Positions 7,894 to 17,977 are shown, counted from the first letter of the stretch. The stretch is DNA of 64,000 nucleotides from an uncultured Prevotellaceae bacterium (GCA_946186575.1 CAMHNO010000003.1:1-64000); one strand, 5' to 3'. The notes: generated by a model not told the origin, from the sequence alone. Translations and numbers: made by a program.

Positions 7894-8973
7894 ATTACAA
7901 TTGAGAAAAAAATGGCAGCCTTTGGCTTTGATGCGCTTCATCACGCCCTGGATGCTACTCTGGCGGAAGTTGTCACTGCCGCTCTTCATCGTGAGGCGGT
8001 AAACGCCTATCACGCACTCGCGTTCCTCGTTTTTCGAGTAGTCGCCACGGTGGTAATAATCGTAATAGCCGGCCATGCGCAGCACGCGGTCGGCTATGAA
8101 GTCCTTCCTCGTGCGGTTGCTCTCAACGATTGCCTCGATGAGGTTCTCGGGCACGTCGGCATAGTTGGCAAGCAGCTGCTTGGTGTCTTTGGGAAGGCAG
8201 TAACCGCCGTAGCCGAAGCTGGGATTGTTGTAGTGAGAGCCGATGCGCGGGTCAAGGCACACGCCGTTGATTATCGACTGGGTGTCGAGGCCCTTCATCT
8301 CGGCGTAGGTGTCGAGTTCGTTGAAGTAGCTCACTCGCAGGGCGAGGTAGGTGTTGGCGAAGAGCTTCACCGCCTCGGCCTCGGTCAAGCCCATGAACAG
8401 GGTATCGACATCGGGCTTGAGTGCACCTTCCTGCAGGAGCTGGGCAAACTTGTGAGCGGCTTTATCAAGGCGCTCGTCGCCCTCGGGACGGCCAACGATG
8501 ATGCGGCTGGGATAGAGGTTGTCATACAAAGCCTTGGTCTCACGAAGGAACTCGGGGGCGAACAGGATATTCTGGGAGCCAGTCTTCTGACGAATTGACT
8601 CGGTGTAGCCAACTGGGATTGTTGACTTGATTATCATTATCGCCTTGGGGTTGACCTTGATTACAAGATTTATCACGTCCTCTACAAGGGTGGTGTCGAA
8701 GTAGTTGGTCACAGGGTCGTAGTTGGTGGGCGTGGCCACCACCACAAACTCGGCCTCGCTGTAGGCTTTCTCACCGTCAAGCGTGGCGATGAGGTTCAGT
8801 TCTTTCTCAGCGAGATACCGCTCAATGTACTCGTCCTGGATGGGCGACTGGCGGTTGTTGATCTTGTCAACTTTCTCGGGGATGACATCAACTGCCACAA
8901 CCTCGTTGTGCTGAGCAAGCAAGGTGGCAATGCTCAAACCAACGTATCCAGTTCCTGCTACTGCTATTTTCAT
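7849..8973 (-). CDS. ugd: UDP-glucose/UDP-sugar 6-dehydrogenase, C-terminus replaced by repeat sequence
   Basis: A 374-residue reading frame. Residues 1-352 are a clear NAD-dependent UDP-sugar dehydrogenase. The Rossmann motif is GTGYVGLS (7-14). The central block is FAPEFLRE. The catalytic Cys lies in [14 protein letters not shown], near residue 260. The C-terminal UDP-binding domain runs to MKRIKAKG. Family members continue with another roughly 30-40 residues of conserved sequence. Here the frame instead runs into the 54-bp tandem repeat and ends in 22 unrelated residues (CHFFLNC...FYYNI). The junction is near 7915. The enzyme would normally make UDP-glucuronate-type sugars for capsule or exopolysaccharide. 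Loss of the final strand and helix makes activity doubtful. Treat it as a truncated, probably damaged gene. Confidence 0.88.
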   Translation of the reverse strand: MKIAVAGTGYVGLSIATLLAQHNEVVAVDVIPEKVDKINNRQSPIQDEYIERYLAEKELNLIATLDGEKAYSEAEFVVVATPTNYDPVTNYFDTTLVEDVINLVIKVNPKAIMIIKSTIPVGYTESIRQKTGSQNILFAPEFLRETKALYDNLYPSRIIVGRPEGDERLDKAAHKFAQLLQEGALKPDVDTLFMGLTEAEAVKLFANTYLALRVSYFNELDTYAEMKGLDTQSIINGVCLDPRIGSHYNNPSFGYGGYCLPKDTKQLLANYADVPENLIEAIVESNRTRKDFIADRVLRMAGYYDYYHRGDYSKNEERECVIGVYRLTMKSGSDNFRQSSIQGVMKRIKAKGCHFFLNCNSVSKMPFFSFYYNI

Positions 8974-9387
8974 ATTATGGATATTTATCTCACAAGAAAA
9001 AGTGGGAAATTATTAGTCTTATGCATTCCTTTAGGGCTTCAAACGACATTAAAGCGCCTGAATATCAGCAAAGTAATGAATATTTGGATTTCTCTATTGT
9101 GAAAAAATCCTCTATATTGTCTCAAAATCACATCTGTCGTCATAGTAATTCTGCTACAATGGTACAAAAGTACATAATTATTTTTAAACTTGAGCGAATT
9201 TTATCAGTTAATTTTACCTAATCACATTATTTAAAAATGTATTATCGTTAATGCTACTGATTTAAATAAAATTATTTTTGTTTTTTTAACTGATTGTACT
9301 TCCTATTACTATTAGTAATTTTTTGTACTTTTGCGACCGATTTATAACGATTTAAAGCTTGGTAGAGCAGAAACTCCCGATTTTGAA
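8974..9387. other. AT-rich intergenic region between divergent ugd and MFS genes
   Basis: This 414-bp gap separates two divergently transcribed genes. The only recognisable signal is the plus-strand -7 box at 9326-9333 that serves the MFS gene. No RNA gene, repeat or credible small protein was seen. Confidence 0.6.
9326..9333 (+). promoter_or_regulatory. -7 promoter box for the MFS transporter
   Basis: TACTTTTG matches TAnnTTTG exactly. It contains the TTG (9331) that would otherwise be read as an upstream start, so translation should begin at ATG 9388, about 50 nt after the transcription start. Confidence 0.6.
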
Positions 9388-10578
9388 ATGCAACAGAATA
9401 AAGTATCTAAACGGGTGACTGCTACCATCCTTTCGATGTCGCTGCTCACCGTGATGGCAGGAGCAGCCATCGCACCCGCATTGGGCATCATCAAAGCTCA
9501 TTTCTCTGCAGCACCCGACCTGCTTGTGCAACTCATTGTCAGCATGCCTGCCCTGCTAATCATCATCACCAACATCCTGTTTCTGCAACTTAGCCGACGA
9601 GTTCGCACACGGGCCATTGCAACAACTGGACTGCTGCTCTATGTGGCATCGGGCGCAGGTTGCTTTTTTGTTGATGACATCTACATCCTGCTCTTGTTGC
9701 GTGCAGTTTTAGGAATCAGCGTAGGCCTCATAATGCCACTGTCAACAGGTTTGCTTGCATATTATTTCCCGCCAGAAGATCAAGCTCTCCTTATGGGTCT
9801 CTCGGCGGCGATGAACCAGATGGGTGGCGTGGTAGCAACACTCCTTGCTGGAATATTGGCTACTGTGCAGTGGAATTATGCTTTCCTGGTGTATCTTATT
9901 GGATTGATTGCCGTAATAATGGTTTGGATATGGCTTCCTGACGCGCAATTGGGAGCATCAAGCAAACACAGCACGCCATTCCATCCACGGCAACTTCTTA
10001 AATTCCACCCTTCGGTGATAGGGATGTTGCTGCTGATGATACTTTTCTTCATATTTCCAACCAATTTCGCTATAATCACCAGCAAGCAGACAACTCTTTC
10101 TTCTAATGCCATCACCATGATTATGGTGAGGCTTGATGTTGTGGCTTTCTTTGTTGGACTGACATTTGGCAGTTTGATGAACAAATTCCGCATGACCATC
10201 AAATATTATGCACCGCTGTGCTTTCTGCTTGGCTATGCCTCATGCACATGTGGCTCATTGTCAATGATTTTAATTGGGTCGATACTGGTGGGCATTGCCA
10301 CTGGCGTGGGTGTGCCCTATCTTAATACTATTGCAAGCATCAAGGGCGGGCGTGACTCTGCCACAACCGTTATGCCGCTACTGTCGACGGCACTTTATTT
10401 GGGACAATTCTTCTCACCTATCATTGTGATGCCAATATCAAAAGGAATATTCGGAGCCGACATAACCGCTCCATACAAGGTTGCCTGCTTACTGAGCATT
10501 GTGTTCCTGATTCAAGTGTGGTCAACACGACATTTCCAATGCCTGCCACCTCAAAAGATTGATGATACAAATAGTTAA
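9388..10578 (+). CDS. Major facilitator superfamily transporter
   Basis: A 396-residue membrane protein with about 12 hydrophobic helices. It has the usual MFS pattern of a first helix ending in IAPAL, a basic loop QLSRRVRTRA after helix 2, and RAVLGISVGLIMP in helix 4. The ATG at 9388 is chosen because the longer frame starts with a TTG inside the promoter box. The family exports drugs or metabolites by proton exchange. The substrate cannot be deduced. It stands alone, divergent from ugd, and is followed by a 331-bp gap. Confidence 0.85.
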   Translation: MQQNKVSKRVTATILSMSLLTVMAGAAIAPALGIIKAHFSAAPDLLVQLIVSMPALLIIITNILFLQLSRRVRTRAIATTGLLLYVASGAGCFFVDDIYILLLLRAVLGISVGLIMPLSTGLLAYYFPPEDQALLMGLSAAMNQMGGVVATLLAGILATVQWNYAFLVYLIGLIAVIMVWIWLPDAQLGASSKHSTPFHPRQLLKFHPSVIGMLLLMILFFIFPTNFAIITSKQTTLSSNAITMIMVRLDVVAFFVGLTFGSLMNKFRMTIKYYAPLCFLLGYASCTCGSLSMILIGSILVGIATGVGVPYLNTIASIKGGRDSATTVMPLLSTALYLGQFFSPIIVMPISKGIFGADITAPYKVACLLSIVFLIQVWSTRHFQCLPPQKIDDTNS

Positions 10579-10909
10579 CAAAAAGAAATCACGCAAGTGA
10601 CAAAAAATCAGTGTAAACTGAGGGTGTGGCACCAAACTCACTCGAGTATTGCCTCATCGAAGCCTGATTTATCCACAATACACTTTTTGTCGAAATGCAC
10701 CCATAAGCATTAAACTCAACAAAACTGGTTACCAGAGCACTCAGGAATACCGCAATTCTAATCTTTTATCGTCTTAGGGTCAAACACTATCTACTATGTG
10801 GGATATGCTCAGGAAAATGTACATGAAAGTGAATTTAGGGAGGCTAAAAAAAGAAATCATTGTGAATCAAACTTCTATTCGCTTGATTTACAATGATTTA
10901 TTGGCTTGT
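10579..10909. other. Intergenic region between MFS gene and tRNA-Pro
   Basis: 331 bp with no credible reading frame. Apart from the minus-strand terminator of tRNA-Pro (10846-10899), nothing was recognised. Confidence 0.6.
10846..10899 (-). terminator. Rho-independent terminator of tRNA-Pro
   Basis: On the minus strand, AAATCATTGTAAATCAA (revcomp of 10883-10899) pairs with the complementary arm at 10854-10870 as a 17-bp stem with one mismatch. It is followed by a T-rich run (revcomp of 10846-10853). Confidence 0.8.
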
Positions 10910-10983
10910 CGGGGTACCAGGATTCGAACCTGGGACCTCCTGCTCCCAAAGCAGGCGCGCTAACCGGACTGCGCTACACCCCG
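10910..10983 (-). tRNA. tRNA-Pro (anticodon UGG)
   Basis: The minus strand folds as a 74-nt cloverleaf. The 7-bp acceptor is CGGGGTG with TACCCCG. The D-arm region is AGCGCAGTCCGGTTAGCGC. The anticodon stem CCTGC/GCAGG encloses TTTGGGA, with anticodon TGG. The T arm contains GGTTCGAATCC. CCA is not encoded. A terminator follows at 10854-10899. Confidence 0.97.
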
Positions 10984-11206
10984 AAAACTGATGTTCTCTG
11001 TAAAAGCGGTGCAAAGTTACAACTATTTTTTGTAACAGCAAGCATTTTGAGTTTTTTTTTCAAAAAAAAATGTTATTTGCGGATGTTTTCAATTTTTTGA
11101 GGCCAAAAGTGTGTCTATATTGTCAAAAAGCAGTATTTTTGTAGATTGTAGGAAATAATAATGATTAAACAATAAGTAATAATCAATATACACATTTATA
11201 AAAAGT

Positions 11207-12982
11207 ATGTACAGAACTAAAACATGTGGAGAGTTGCGCATAGCTAATTCAGGCGAAAGCGTTACACTGGCAGGTTGGGTACAACGCACTCGCAAGATGG
11301 GCGGCATGACCTTCGTAGACCTGCGCGACCGATATGGCATCACGCAATTGGTTTTTAATGAGTCGGTTGATGCCGAGTTGTGTGCTCGTGCCAACAAGTT
11401 GGGGCGTGAATATTGCATCCAAGCAATAGGCACTGTGAGCGAGCGCCAGAGCAAGAATCCCAACATGCCCACAGGCGATATTGAGATAATTGTCAGCAAA
11501 TTGAATATCCTCAGTCCAAGTGAGACACCTCCTTTCACTATTGAGGACAACACTGATGGCGGAGATGACTTGCGAATGAAATACCGTTATCTTGACTTGC
11601 GCCGTCCGAGCGTGCGCCAAAACCTTGAGTTGCGCCATCGCATGACCATCCTCATACGCAACTTCCTCGATAGCCGCGACTTCATCGAGGTAGAGACCCC
11701 AATTCTTGTGGGCAGCACCCCTGAGGGAGCTCGCGACTTTGTTGTTCCAAGCCGTATGAATCCAGGTCAGTTCTATGCGCTACCTCAGAGCCCTCAGACA
11801 CTCAAGCAATTGCTCATGGTCAGCGGTTTTGACCGATATTTCCAGATTGCCAAGTGCTTCCGTGACGAAGATCTGCGCGCCGATCGTCAACCTGAGTTTA
11901 CACAGATTGACTGTGAGATGAGCTTTGTTGATCAGGAAGACGTTATTGATGTATTTGAAGGACTGGCTCGTCACCTTTTTAAGGAGGTGCGTGACGTTGA
12001 CCTACCCGAGAAGTTGCAGCAGATGACCTGGCACGATGCTATGAAGTATTATGGCAGCGACAAGCCCGATTTGCGCTTTGGGATGAAATTTGTAGAGCTC
12101 ATGGATGAGCTCAAAGGCACTGCCGACTTTGCCGTCTTTAACGATGCCGAGTACATTGGTGGCATCTGCGCTCCCGGTTGTGCCGAATATAGCCGCAAGC
12201 AACTCGACCAGCTCACTAATTTTGTCAAGAGCCAGCAAGTGGGGGCCAAGGGATTAGTTTATATAAAGGTGAACACCGATGGCACTTTCAAGAGCAGTAT
12301 CGACAAATTCTATACACCAGAACAATTACAGCGTGTTGCAACCAAGATGGACTCAAAACCAGGCGACCTGATTCTGATATTAAGCGGTGATAATGCCAAC
12401 AAGACCCGCATACAGCTATGTTCTTTGCGCCTTGAAATGGGTGAACGATTAGGATTGCGCGACAAGAACAAATTTGAATGTCTCTGGATAGTTGATTTTC
12501 CTCTCTTTGAGTGGAGCGACGAAGAGCAGCGCTTGATGGCAACTCACCATCCATTCACCATGCCCAATCCTGACGACATTCCCCTGCTTGAGGAGCATCC
12601 CGAGCGAGTGCGTGCCAAGGCCTATGACTTCGTGTGCAACGGCATCGAGGTGGGAGGAGGCAGCCTTCGTATCCATGACAGCGAGTTACAGGAGAAAATG
12701 TTCCGCATTTTGGGATTCACGCAAGAGCGTGCCGAGGCGCAGTTCGGATTCCTGATGAATGCCTTTAAGTATGGCGCCCCACCCCACGCAGGCCTTGCCT
12801 TTGGTCTTGACCGTTTTGTGTCGATCATGGCTGGGCTCGACAGCATTCGCGACTGCATCGCCTTCCCCAAGAACAACAGTGGCCGCGACGTGATGCTCGA
12901 TGCTCCAAGCACTCTCGAGCCAGGCCAGCTTGAAGAGTTGTATCTTAAGATTGACGAAGATAAACTCAACACAACCAAATAA
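11207..12982 (+). CDS. aspS: Aspartate-tRNA ligase
   Basis: A 591-residue bacterial-type class IIb synthetase that charges tRNA-Asp (and possibly tRNA-Asn). It has an OB-fold anticodon-binding domain (residues 1-105) and motif 1 near FIEVETPIL. Motif 2 is [22 protein letters not shown] insertion domain lies around 290-420. Motif 3 is [15 protein letters not shown]. Length is normal for the family. A -7 box TATTTTTG lies at 11134-11141, about 65 bp before the start. The methyltransferase gene begins 5 bp after its stop, so the two are probably co-transcribed. Confidence 0.97.
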   Translation: MYRTKTCGELRIANSGESVTLAGWVQRTRKMGGMTFVDLRDRYGITQLVFNESVDAELCARANKLGREYCIQAIGTVSERQSKNPNMPTGDIEIIVSKLNILSPSETPPFTIEDNTDGGDDLRMKYRYLDLRRPSVRQNLELRHRMTILIRNFLDSRDFIEVETPILVGSTPEGARDFVVPSRMNPGQFYALPQSPQTLKQLLMVSGFDRYFQIAKCFRDEDLRADRQPEFTQIDCEMSFVDQEDVIDVFEGLARHLFKEVRDVDLPEKLQQMTWHDAMKYYGSDKPDLRFGMKFVELMDELKGTADFAVFNDAEYIGGICAPGCAEYSRKQLDQLTNFVKSQQVGAKGLVYIKVNTDGTFKSSIDKFYTPEQLQRVATKMDSKPGDLILILSGDNANKTRIQLCSLRLEMGERLGLRDKNKFECLWIVDFPLFEWSDEEQRLMATHHPFTMPNPDDIPLLEEHPERVRAKAYDFVCNGIEVGGGSLRIHDSELQEKMFRILGFTQERAEAQFGFLMNAFKYGAPPHAGLAFGLDRFVSIMAGLDSIRDCIAFPKNNSGRDVMLDAPSTLEPGQLEELYLKIDEDKLNTTK

Positions 12983-12987
12983 GAATC

Positions 12988-14199
12988 ATGAAGATAGCCG
13001 GCCATCAAGTAGATGACGCGATGTTCGACTATATCGCTCATAACTTTGATGCCGACACGTGCAAGCTCTTGTTGAAGGAAGAGTCTAACCTCTCCTTCGA
13101 CAAGAGTTTTGCTATCCTTCAGATTGAATGCCGCCGCAAGTGCCGTGACAAGATTCCCGAGTTACTTAAAGACCCTGTTTTTCTTTTTCCAAAATCAATC
13201 AGCGCCGAGCAGTGCACTCACCAAGCCATAGCACAATTTCATGCTTCACACATCGGGCCCAACGAGAATGTGCTCGACATGACCATGGGCCTGGGGATTG
13301 ACGATTATTATATATCAATGCGCGCAAGGCATGTCACTGCTATAGAATTAGATTCTGAAATTGCCGCCGTAGGGCATTACAATCTCTCGCGACTGAGGCC
13401 AAACATCACTGTCACCGAGGGCGACTCAGTCGATTATATCAAAAAACTCGACATTAACGTGCATTTCGATGTAGTGTTCATCGATCCTGCTCGCCGTGAC
13501 CGCAGTGGCAAACGCCTTTATGGTCTTGCCGATTGCAAGCCCAATGTGCTCGAATTATTACCCTACATAAAGCAACATACGTCGAGACTCTTTATTAAAG
13601 CGTCTCCCATGATTGACGTGAGCCAGTCGATTCGCGAACTTGGCGGTTCACTAAGCCAGGTATGGGCTGTAAGTGTAAGGAATGAGTGCAAAGAGTTGTT
13701 TTTCATGCTCAACTTCGATTCTAAGCCCAGCCAGATTTCACTTCACGCCATCAATTATGACCGACAATGGCAAGAATTCTCTTGCCACCACTCCCCTACC
13801 GCACAGTCTGTAACAACAAACACCATTGTCCCTGTGGCTGGCATGCATCTCTACGAGCCCAACGCAAGCCTGATGAAGTTAGGATGTTTCGACGCTTTAG
13901 CTACTGCCTTTGACGTCGCCCCCATAGCAGTTAATTCACATCTTTATATTAGCACCAGTCTACTCCCCTCATTTCCAGGACGCAAGTTCGTGATTGTTGA
14001 AGTCATGTCTTTTAATAATAAATGTATCAAGCAGCTTAGCTCAACTCACAGCCAGCTCAACGTTTCGACTCGAAACTTCCGACTTAATGCCGAGCAGCTA
14101 AAGAAACGACTCAAGGTGAAAGATGGAGGCAATGATTATCTCTTTGCCACCACCCTTAGTTCTGGAGAACAAGTACTCTTGTTATGCAAAAAAGCCTAA
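12988..14199 (+). CDS. THUMP-like domain class I methyltransferase (PG_1098 type)
   Basis: A 403-residue protein. An N-terminal helical ferredoxin-like part is followed by a class I SAM-binding domain with DMTMGLGIDDYYIS (residues 91-104) as motif I, VTAIELD as motif II and VVFIDPARRD near 161-170 as the catalytic DPA(R) loop. The C-terminal 75 residues form the THUMP-like domain. Proteins of this build are widespread in Bacteroidetes and are thought to modify RNA. The substrate is not established. The stop overlaps the convergent thioesterase gene by 4 bp. Confidence 0.85.
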   Translation: MKIAGHQVDDAMFDYIAHNFDADTCKLLLKEESNLSFDKSFAILQIECRRKCRDKIPELLKDPVFLFPKSISAEQCTHQAIAQFHASHIGPNENVLDMTMGLGIDDYYISMRARHVTAIELDSEIAAVGHYNLSRLRPNITVTEGDSVDYIKKLDINVHFDVVFIDPARRDRSGKRLYGLADCKPNVLELLPYIKQHTSRLFIKASPMIDVSQSIRELGGSLSQVWAVSVRNECKELFFMLNFDSKPSQISLHAINYDRQWQEFSCHHSPTAQSVTTNTIVPVAGMHLYEPNASLMKLGCFDALATAFDVAPIAVNSHLYISTSLLPSFPGRKFVIVEVMSFNNKCIKQLSSTHSQLNVSTRNFRLNAEQLKKRLKVKDGGNDYLFATTLSSGEQVLLLCKKA

Positions 14200-14576
14200 T
14201 CCTCGTGCAGACGAGCCATGAACTTGTTGCGGTTCACAATGAAGCGTAAATGAGAGCCCTCACCCAAAAGAGTTTCACCGCATCGGGCCTGCACAGCAAA
14301 CTCAATCTTCTTGCCATCAACCTTTGTAACCATAGCAGTGGCAATTACCACGTCGCCAAGTTTTGAAGGGCGCAGATGCGATGACTCGATGTGACCTCCT
14401 ACTGTGGTCAACCCCTCGGGCAGATAAGGAGCCACCGCAAGCATGGCTGCATTTTCCATTAGAGCCATCATAGCTGGTGTTGCAAGCACAGGCATGTCGC
14501 CCGAGCCCAGATTAAGCGCAGTGACTTCTTGAGTGACTGTAAGTTGACTTGAATGTTTAATACCAATTTCTATCAT
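14196..14576 (-). CDS. Hotdog-fold thioesterase (FlK-like)
   Basis: A 126-residue protein counted from ATG at 14576. A longer frame reaches 14615 only by running back through an ATAATC repeat, giving an implausible Ile/Met-rich leader. The hotdog signature is ATPAMMALMENAA, with Thr and Glu spaced as in fluoroacetyl-CoA thioesterase-like proteins, then GGHIESSHLRPSKLGD, with the candidate catalytic His. It would hydrolyse a small acyl-CoA, possibly as detoxification. It lies 20 bp after the start-side end of no other gene but 20 bp downstream of no shared operon partner except the lipoprotein gene (14597-15718), which precedes it on the same strand. Confidence 0.8.
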   Translation of the reverse strand: MIEIGIKHSSQLTVTQEVTALNLGSGDMPVLATPAMMALMENAAMLAVAPYLPEGLTTVGGHIESSHLRPSKLGDVVIATAMVTKVDGKKIEFAVQARCGETLLGEGSHLRFIVNRNKFMARLHED

Positions 14577-14596
14577 AATCATAATCATAATTATAA

Positions 14597-15718
14597 TTAT
14601 TTGCGACGAGCGCACAACCAGTTCGACGGTTCACTATATCCAATGTGAAATGGCAGTGGCTTAATCTTGCCCACGAATTCTTCCTCATAAGCCTTCATCA
14701 AATCGGGTTGATAAGTACGTTTGTCAAACGAAGGCAAAGGTCGCTTATATTTACCATAAAGAGTAATGTCAAATCGGCTGTCAAAATGACGGTAAGCAAT
14801 ACCCGAATCGTCTTGAATGATACACTTCGAGTAGTCAAGAATTTGATTGCGTGCGGTTGTGAACGTGTTCCAGTGCAGCATGTAGGAAGCAGCTTTAAGA
14901 TAGGTGCCAACTGTGTGCTTTGGCAGTGTTTTATCAATAAAAAGTTTGTAATTTGGGTCCAAGTCGGTGTTTCTTAAGTTGGTAGAAACATAATAGAGCG
15001 TTTGCTCATGGGTAGCCCCTTTTTTGAAAAACTTATATTGTAGCACATTGCCACTTGTGTCGGCAGGCACCAGATTACCATTTGAATCAATCTTTTTAGT
15101 CTCAATAGAAATTATCTCATAATCGGCAGTTGCCATGAGCATCGACAGTACTGGTCCCACGCCATCGATGTTTTCATTATCCAAGTCATCTTTCATCATC
15201 AGTGTGATGAAGTAGCTATCACGCAGAAACGACTTTAGGGCGGTGCGATAAGAATTGTATTGCGAATAACCCGTTTTTATTTTTGTACTAATAGGGGTGC
15301 CAGTCTTTTCAAGTCCGCACAGCAGATAGGTGTCGGCATCTGGAAAAATTGTTAAAGGATAAAGAAAATCGGCACCACTGAAAGGATAATACACAAAGTC
15401 TATTTTGCTCCTGAAGTCGCCAAAATCGGCATTGGCGAGAGAGTCAATCTGCTTTCTTGCAGTAGCACCTGCAGCAAGCATTTTTTTAATTTCCTGGCTG
15501 TACTCGTCCCATGCCTTGGAATCTTTCTCTGACATTTCAACATTTTCCTTGGAAATTCCAGCATAGAACCGAGTTGCTTTATTAATACTCTCGTCTCCTT
15601 TCAGAATTTTCTTGGTCGCGGATGTGGTGCTACTGTGATCTTGCGATTTCGTAGAACACGAGATCAGTGTGAGTAACACTGAAAAAATGAATGTAAAAAA
15701 ATTAATTGATTTCATCAT
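14597..15718 (-). CDS. Lipoprotein of unknown function
   Basis: A 373-residue protein with a lipoprotein signal (residues 1-21, lipobox LISC, Cys21), so it is anchored to a membrane in the envelope. The mature protein is Lys/Asp rich with no low-complexity tail. I see recurring Tyr-rich segments (FVYYPFSGADFLYP, YNSYRTALKSFLRDSYF), but no catalytic motif that I recognise. A -7 box (CAAAGTTA on plus, 15783-15790) lies on the minus strand, divergent from the Nif3 promoter. It precedes the thioesterase gene by 20 bp. Function unknown. Confidence 0.8.
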   Translation of the reverse strand: MMKSINFFTFIFSVLLTLISCSTKSQDHSSTTSATKKILKGDESINKATRFYAGISKENVEMSEKDSKAWDEYSQEIKKMLAAGATARKQIDSLANADFGDFRSKIDFVYYPFSGADFLYPLTIFPDADTYLLCGLEKTGTPISTKIKTGYSQYNSYRTALKSFLRDSYFITLMMKDDLDNENIDGVGPVLSMLMATADYEIISIETKKIDSNGNLVPADTSGNVLQYKFFKKGATHEQTLYYVSTNLRNTDLDPNYKLFIDKTLPKHTVGTYLKAASYMLHWNTFTTARNQILDYSKCIIQDDSGIAYRHFDSRFDITLYGKYKRPLPSFDKRTYQPDLMKAYEEEFVGKIKPLPFHIGYSEPSNWLCARRK

Positions 15719-15821
15719 TATATAACAATTTTCGTTTAAAAAAATAATGGCAATTCAAAAACCAATCATAAAATCGAACACAAAGTTAATAGAAATATTT
15801 ATATTTTCAAAGATCATACTT

Positions 15822-15850
15822 GTAGAACTGGCATTTTTGAGGTAACTTTG
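15822..15850 (+). promoter_or_regulatory. Promoter of the Nif3 and zinc-ribbon genes
   Basis: CTTG (15821-15824) and TAACTTTG (15843-15850) are separated by 18 bp, close to the Bacteroidales -33/-7 spacing. The start codon is 20 bp downstream. Confidence 0.65.
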
Positions 15851-15870
15851 CACAAAATCATTTAATCTAT

Positions 15871-16962
15871 ATGAATGTAAAAGAGATAACAAATGCCATT
15901 GAGGCACTTGCGCCACTCTACCTGCAGGAGAGCTGGGACAATGCCGGCATGCAGGTGGGCAATCCTATGAGCGAGGTCACTGGAGTGCTTCTGTGTACCG
16001 ATGTGCGTGAAGAAATCATCGACGAAGCCATAGAACGAGGTGCCAACCTGATAATATCGCATCATCCGCTATTATTTCGAGGTTTAAAAAAGATTGTAGG
16101 TCGCACCTATCAGGAGCGCATAGTTGCCCGCGCTATAAAGCATGACATAACCATCTACTGCGCTCATACCAACATGGACTGCGCCACAGGCGGCGTGAAC
16201 TTCAAAATGGCTCAAAAATTGGGTCTTAAAAATGTTATAGTTCTCAACCCGCAACAACACACGCTATGCAAGGTAATAGTCTTTGTGCCAACCGCGGCAG
16301 CACCACAAGTAGAGGAGGCCATGTGCCAAGCAGGAGCTGGCAAGCTTGGCAACTATGATAACTGCAGCTATCAAATGACGGGAGAGGGTCACTATCGCCC
16401 TCTTGAAGGTGCTCAACCCTGGGCAGGAGCAGTGGGTGAGACGCACTCCGAGGCCGAAGTGAGGCTTGAAGTCCTTGTCCACAAAGCCCTATGCGGCAAG
16501 GTGGTGGGTGCTATGATAAAAGCACACCCCTATGAAGAACCTGCATTCGACATAATTACTCTTGACAATAGAGACAAGAGTGCCGGTCTGGGTGTGATAG
16601 GAGAAATTGAGCCTCAAGATGCTCGAGAGTTTCTTTTTAAAGTCAAAAAAGCCTTTGATGTTGAATGCATGAGATATAGCGGCAATCTCAACAAAAAGGT
16701 CTCAAAGATTGCCATGTGCGGTGGTGCCGGTGCCGAATTCACGGGATTGGCCATGAGCTCTGGCGCCGATGTTTACATTACCGGCGACATGAAATACCAT
16801 GAGTTCCAAGGCAATGAAGAACGCATAATTCTTGTCGACATTGGGCATTATGAGAGCGAACACTACACAAAAGAGATTTTTTATGATATTATTCAGAAAA
16901 AAAATCCTAACTTTGCAGTCGATTTTGCACGAAGCGAAAAAAACCAAGTAAAATATTTATAA
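15871..16962 (+). CDS. Nif3-like dinuclear metal-centre protein
   Basis: A 363-residue member of the Nif3/YbgI (DUF34) family. Members form hexamers with a two-metal site. The HHP motif in LIISHHPLLFRG (about 56-67) and AHTNMDCATGGVN (about 100-112) supply metal ligands. The family's inserted PII-like domain lies around 130-240. The C-terminal metal-binding block is DVYITGDMKYHEFQ...VDIGHYESE. Biochemical function of the family is unsettled. Only 3 bp separate it from the zinc-ribbon gene. This pair is conserved across Bacteroidetes. Confidence 0.95.
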   Translation: MNVKEITNAIEALAPLYLQESWDNAGMQVGNPMSEVTGVLLCTDVREEIIDEAIERGANLIISHHPLLFRGLKKIVGRTYQERIVARAIKHDITIYCAHTNMDCATGGVNFKMAQKLGLKNVIVLNPQQHTLCKVIVFVPTAAAPQVEEAMCQAGAGKLGNYDNCSYQMTGEGHYRPLEGAQPWAGAVGETHSEAEVRLEVLVHKALCGKVVGAMIKAHPYEEPAFDIITLDNRDKSAGLGVIGEIEPQDAREFLFKVKKAFDVECMRYSGNLNKKVSKIAMCGGAGAEFTGLAMSSGADVYITGDMKYHEFQGNEERIILVDIGHYESEHYTKEIFYDIIQKKNPNFAVDFARSEKNQVKYL

Positions 16963-16965
16963 TAT

Positions 16966-17745
16966 ATGGCAAAGCAAGAGAAAGAACTTACAGTAGAAGA
17001 GCGCCTTAAGTCGCTTTATGATTTACAGAAAACACTTTCGGAAGTAGATCGCATCAAGACTGAGCGCGGTGAGCTGCCCCTCGAAGTTCAAGACCTTGAG
17101 GATGAAATCGAAGGTCTTCAGACCAAGATTGGTAACTTTAATGATGAAATTGAGCAGCTCAATGCTATTATCAGCAACCAGAAGAATTCAATCGAGCAAT
17201 CACAATCACTCATCAATAAGTATGAGAAAGATCAAGATAATGTACGTAACAACCGTGAGTATGATTATCTTACCAAAGAGATAGAATTCCAGCAGTTGAA
17301 CGTTCAGTCGGCTCAGAAGAAGATTGACGAGGCCAGCCACAAGATTGAAGCCATCGTTGAGAAAATACATATTGCCAAAGATCAGCTCAACGAAAACACC
17401 CAAGTCCTGAGCGAGAAAAAAGGCGAGCTCGACACTATCATTGCCGAAACTAAGCAAGAAGAGGAGAAGCAACGCGAAAAAGCCAAGAAGCTTGAAAATA
17501 AAATCAATAATGCCGATCCTCGATTGCTCAATGCGTTCAAGCGCATTCGCAAAAATGCTCGCAATGGTTTGGGCGTTGTCTATGTGCAGCGCAACGCATG
17601 CGGTGGTTGCTTCAATCGCATTCCGGCCCAGCGCCAGATGGAAATCAAGATGCGCAAAAAGGTCATCGTTTGCGAGTATTGCGGTCGCATTCTCATCGAT
17701 CCAGCTATAGCGGGAGTTTCTGAAAGTGAAGCAAAAAACAATTGA
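16966..17745 (+). CDS. Coiled-coil C4 zinc-ribbon protein
   Basis: A 259-residue protein. Residues 10-190 are a long coiled coil rich in Glu, Lys and Gln. Residues 195-240 hold a C4 zinc ribbon with CGGCFNRIP (first CxxC) and CEYCGRIL (second CxxC). This is the CdsZ/zf-RING_7 type, found next to Nif3 in many bacteria. It may bind nucleic acid or act as an adaptor. It is co-transcribed with the Nif3 gene (3-bp gap). A strong terminator follows at 17852-17890. Confidence 0.92.
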   Translation: MAKQEKELTVEERLKSLYDLQKTLSEVDRIKTERGELPLEVQDLEDEIEGLQTKIGNFNDEIEQLNAIISNQKNSIEQSQSLINKYEKDQDNVRNNREYDYLTKEIEFQQLNVQSAQKKIDEASHKIEAIVEKIHIAKDQLNENTQVLSEKKGELDTIIAETKQEEEKQREKAKKLENKINNADPRLLNAFKRIRKNARNGLGVVYVQRNACGGCFNRIPAQRQMEIKMRKKVIVCEYCGRILIDPAIAGVSESEAKNN

Positions 17746-17851
17746 TTGCTTGTGAGTGATTGATTGTTGAATCACCAAGCAATAGTTCAGCGAAGCTGTG
17801 GCTGCTCTTGCGGGGCTCTGCAGTTTTGCCAGCGCATTTTTGTATCTTACA

Positions 17852-17890
17852 CGTCCATTGCAACCTGATGGTTGCATGGGCGTTTTTTTT
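17852..17890 (+). terminator. Rho-independent terminator after the zinc-ribbon gene
   Basis: CGTCCATTGCAACC (17852-17865) pairs with GGTTGCATGGGCG (17870-17882) across TGAT. Eight Ts follow immediately. A second weaker hairpin lies near 17744-17784. Confidence 0.9.
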
Positions 17891-17977
17891 ATTGGTGCAG
17901 AATAATTTTCTTGATAATTGGCACAAGGTTGTTAATAACTTTCACGAATTTTAGGCGCATGTTGCTTTTTTATTAGT

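Noticed and set aside
7912..8598. A 228-codon open frame on the plus strand opposite ugd
   Set aside because: Low-complexity Val/Ala/Gly protein on the opposite strand of a well-conserved dehydrogenase.
9331..9387. TTG start for the MFS transporter, 19 codons upstream
   Set aside because: The TTG lies inside the TACTTTTG promoter box. The same reasoning rejects the TTG starts at 38290 (RecD-like) and 5919 (primase-like).
14573..14600. ATAATC tandem repeat as a phase-variation switch
   Set aside because: Too few short units. It lies between two genes, outside the chosen thioesterase start, so slippage would not change a protein.
17206..17877. A 223-codon open frame on the minus strand opposite the zinc-ribbon gene
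   Set aside because: It is the antisense of a long coiled-coil gene with a clear C4 zinc ribbon. It has no recognisable domain and overlaps the terminator.
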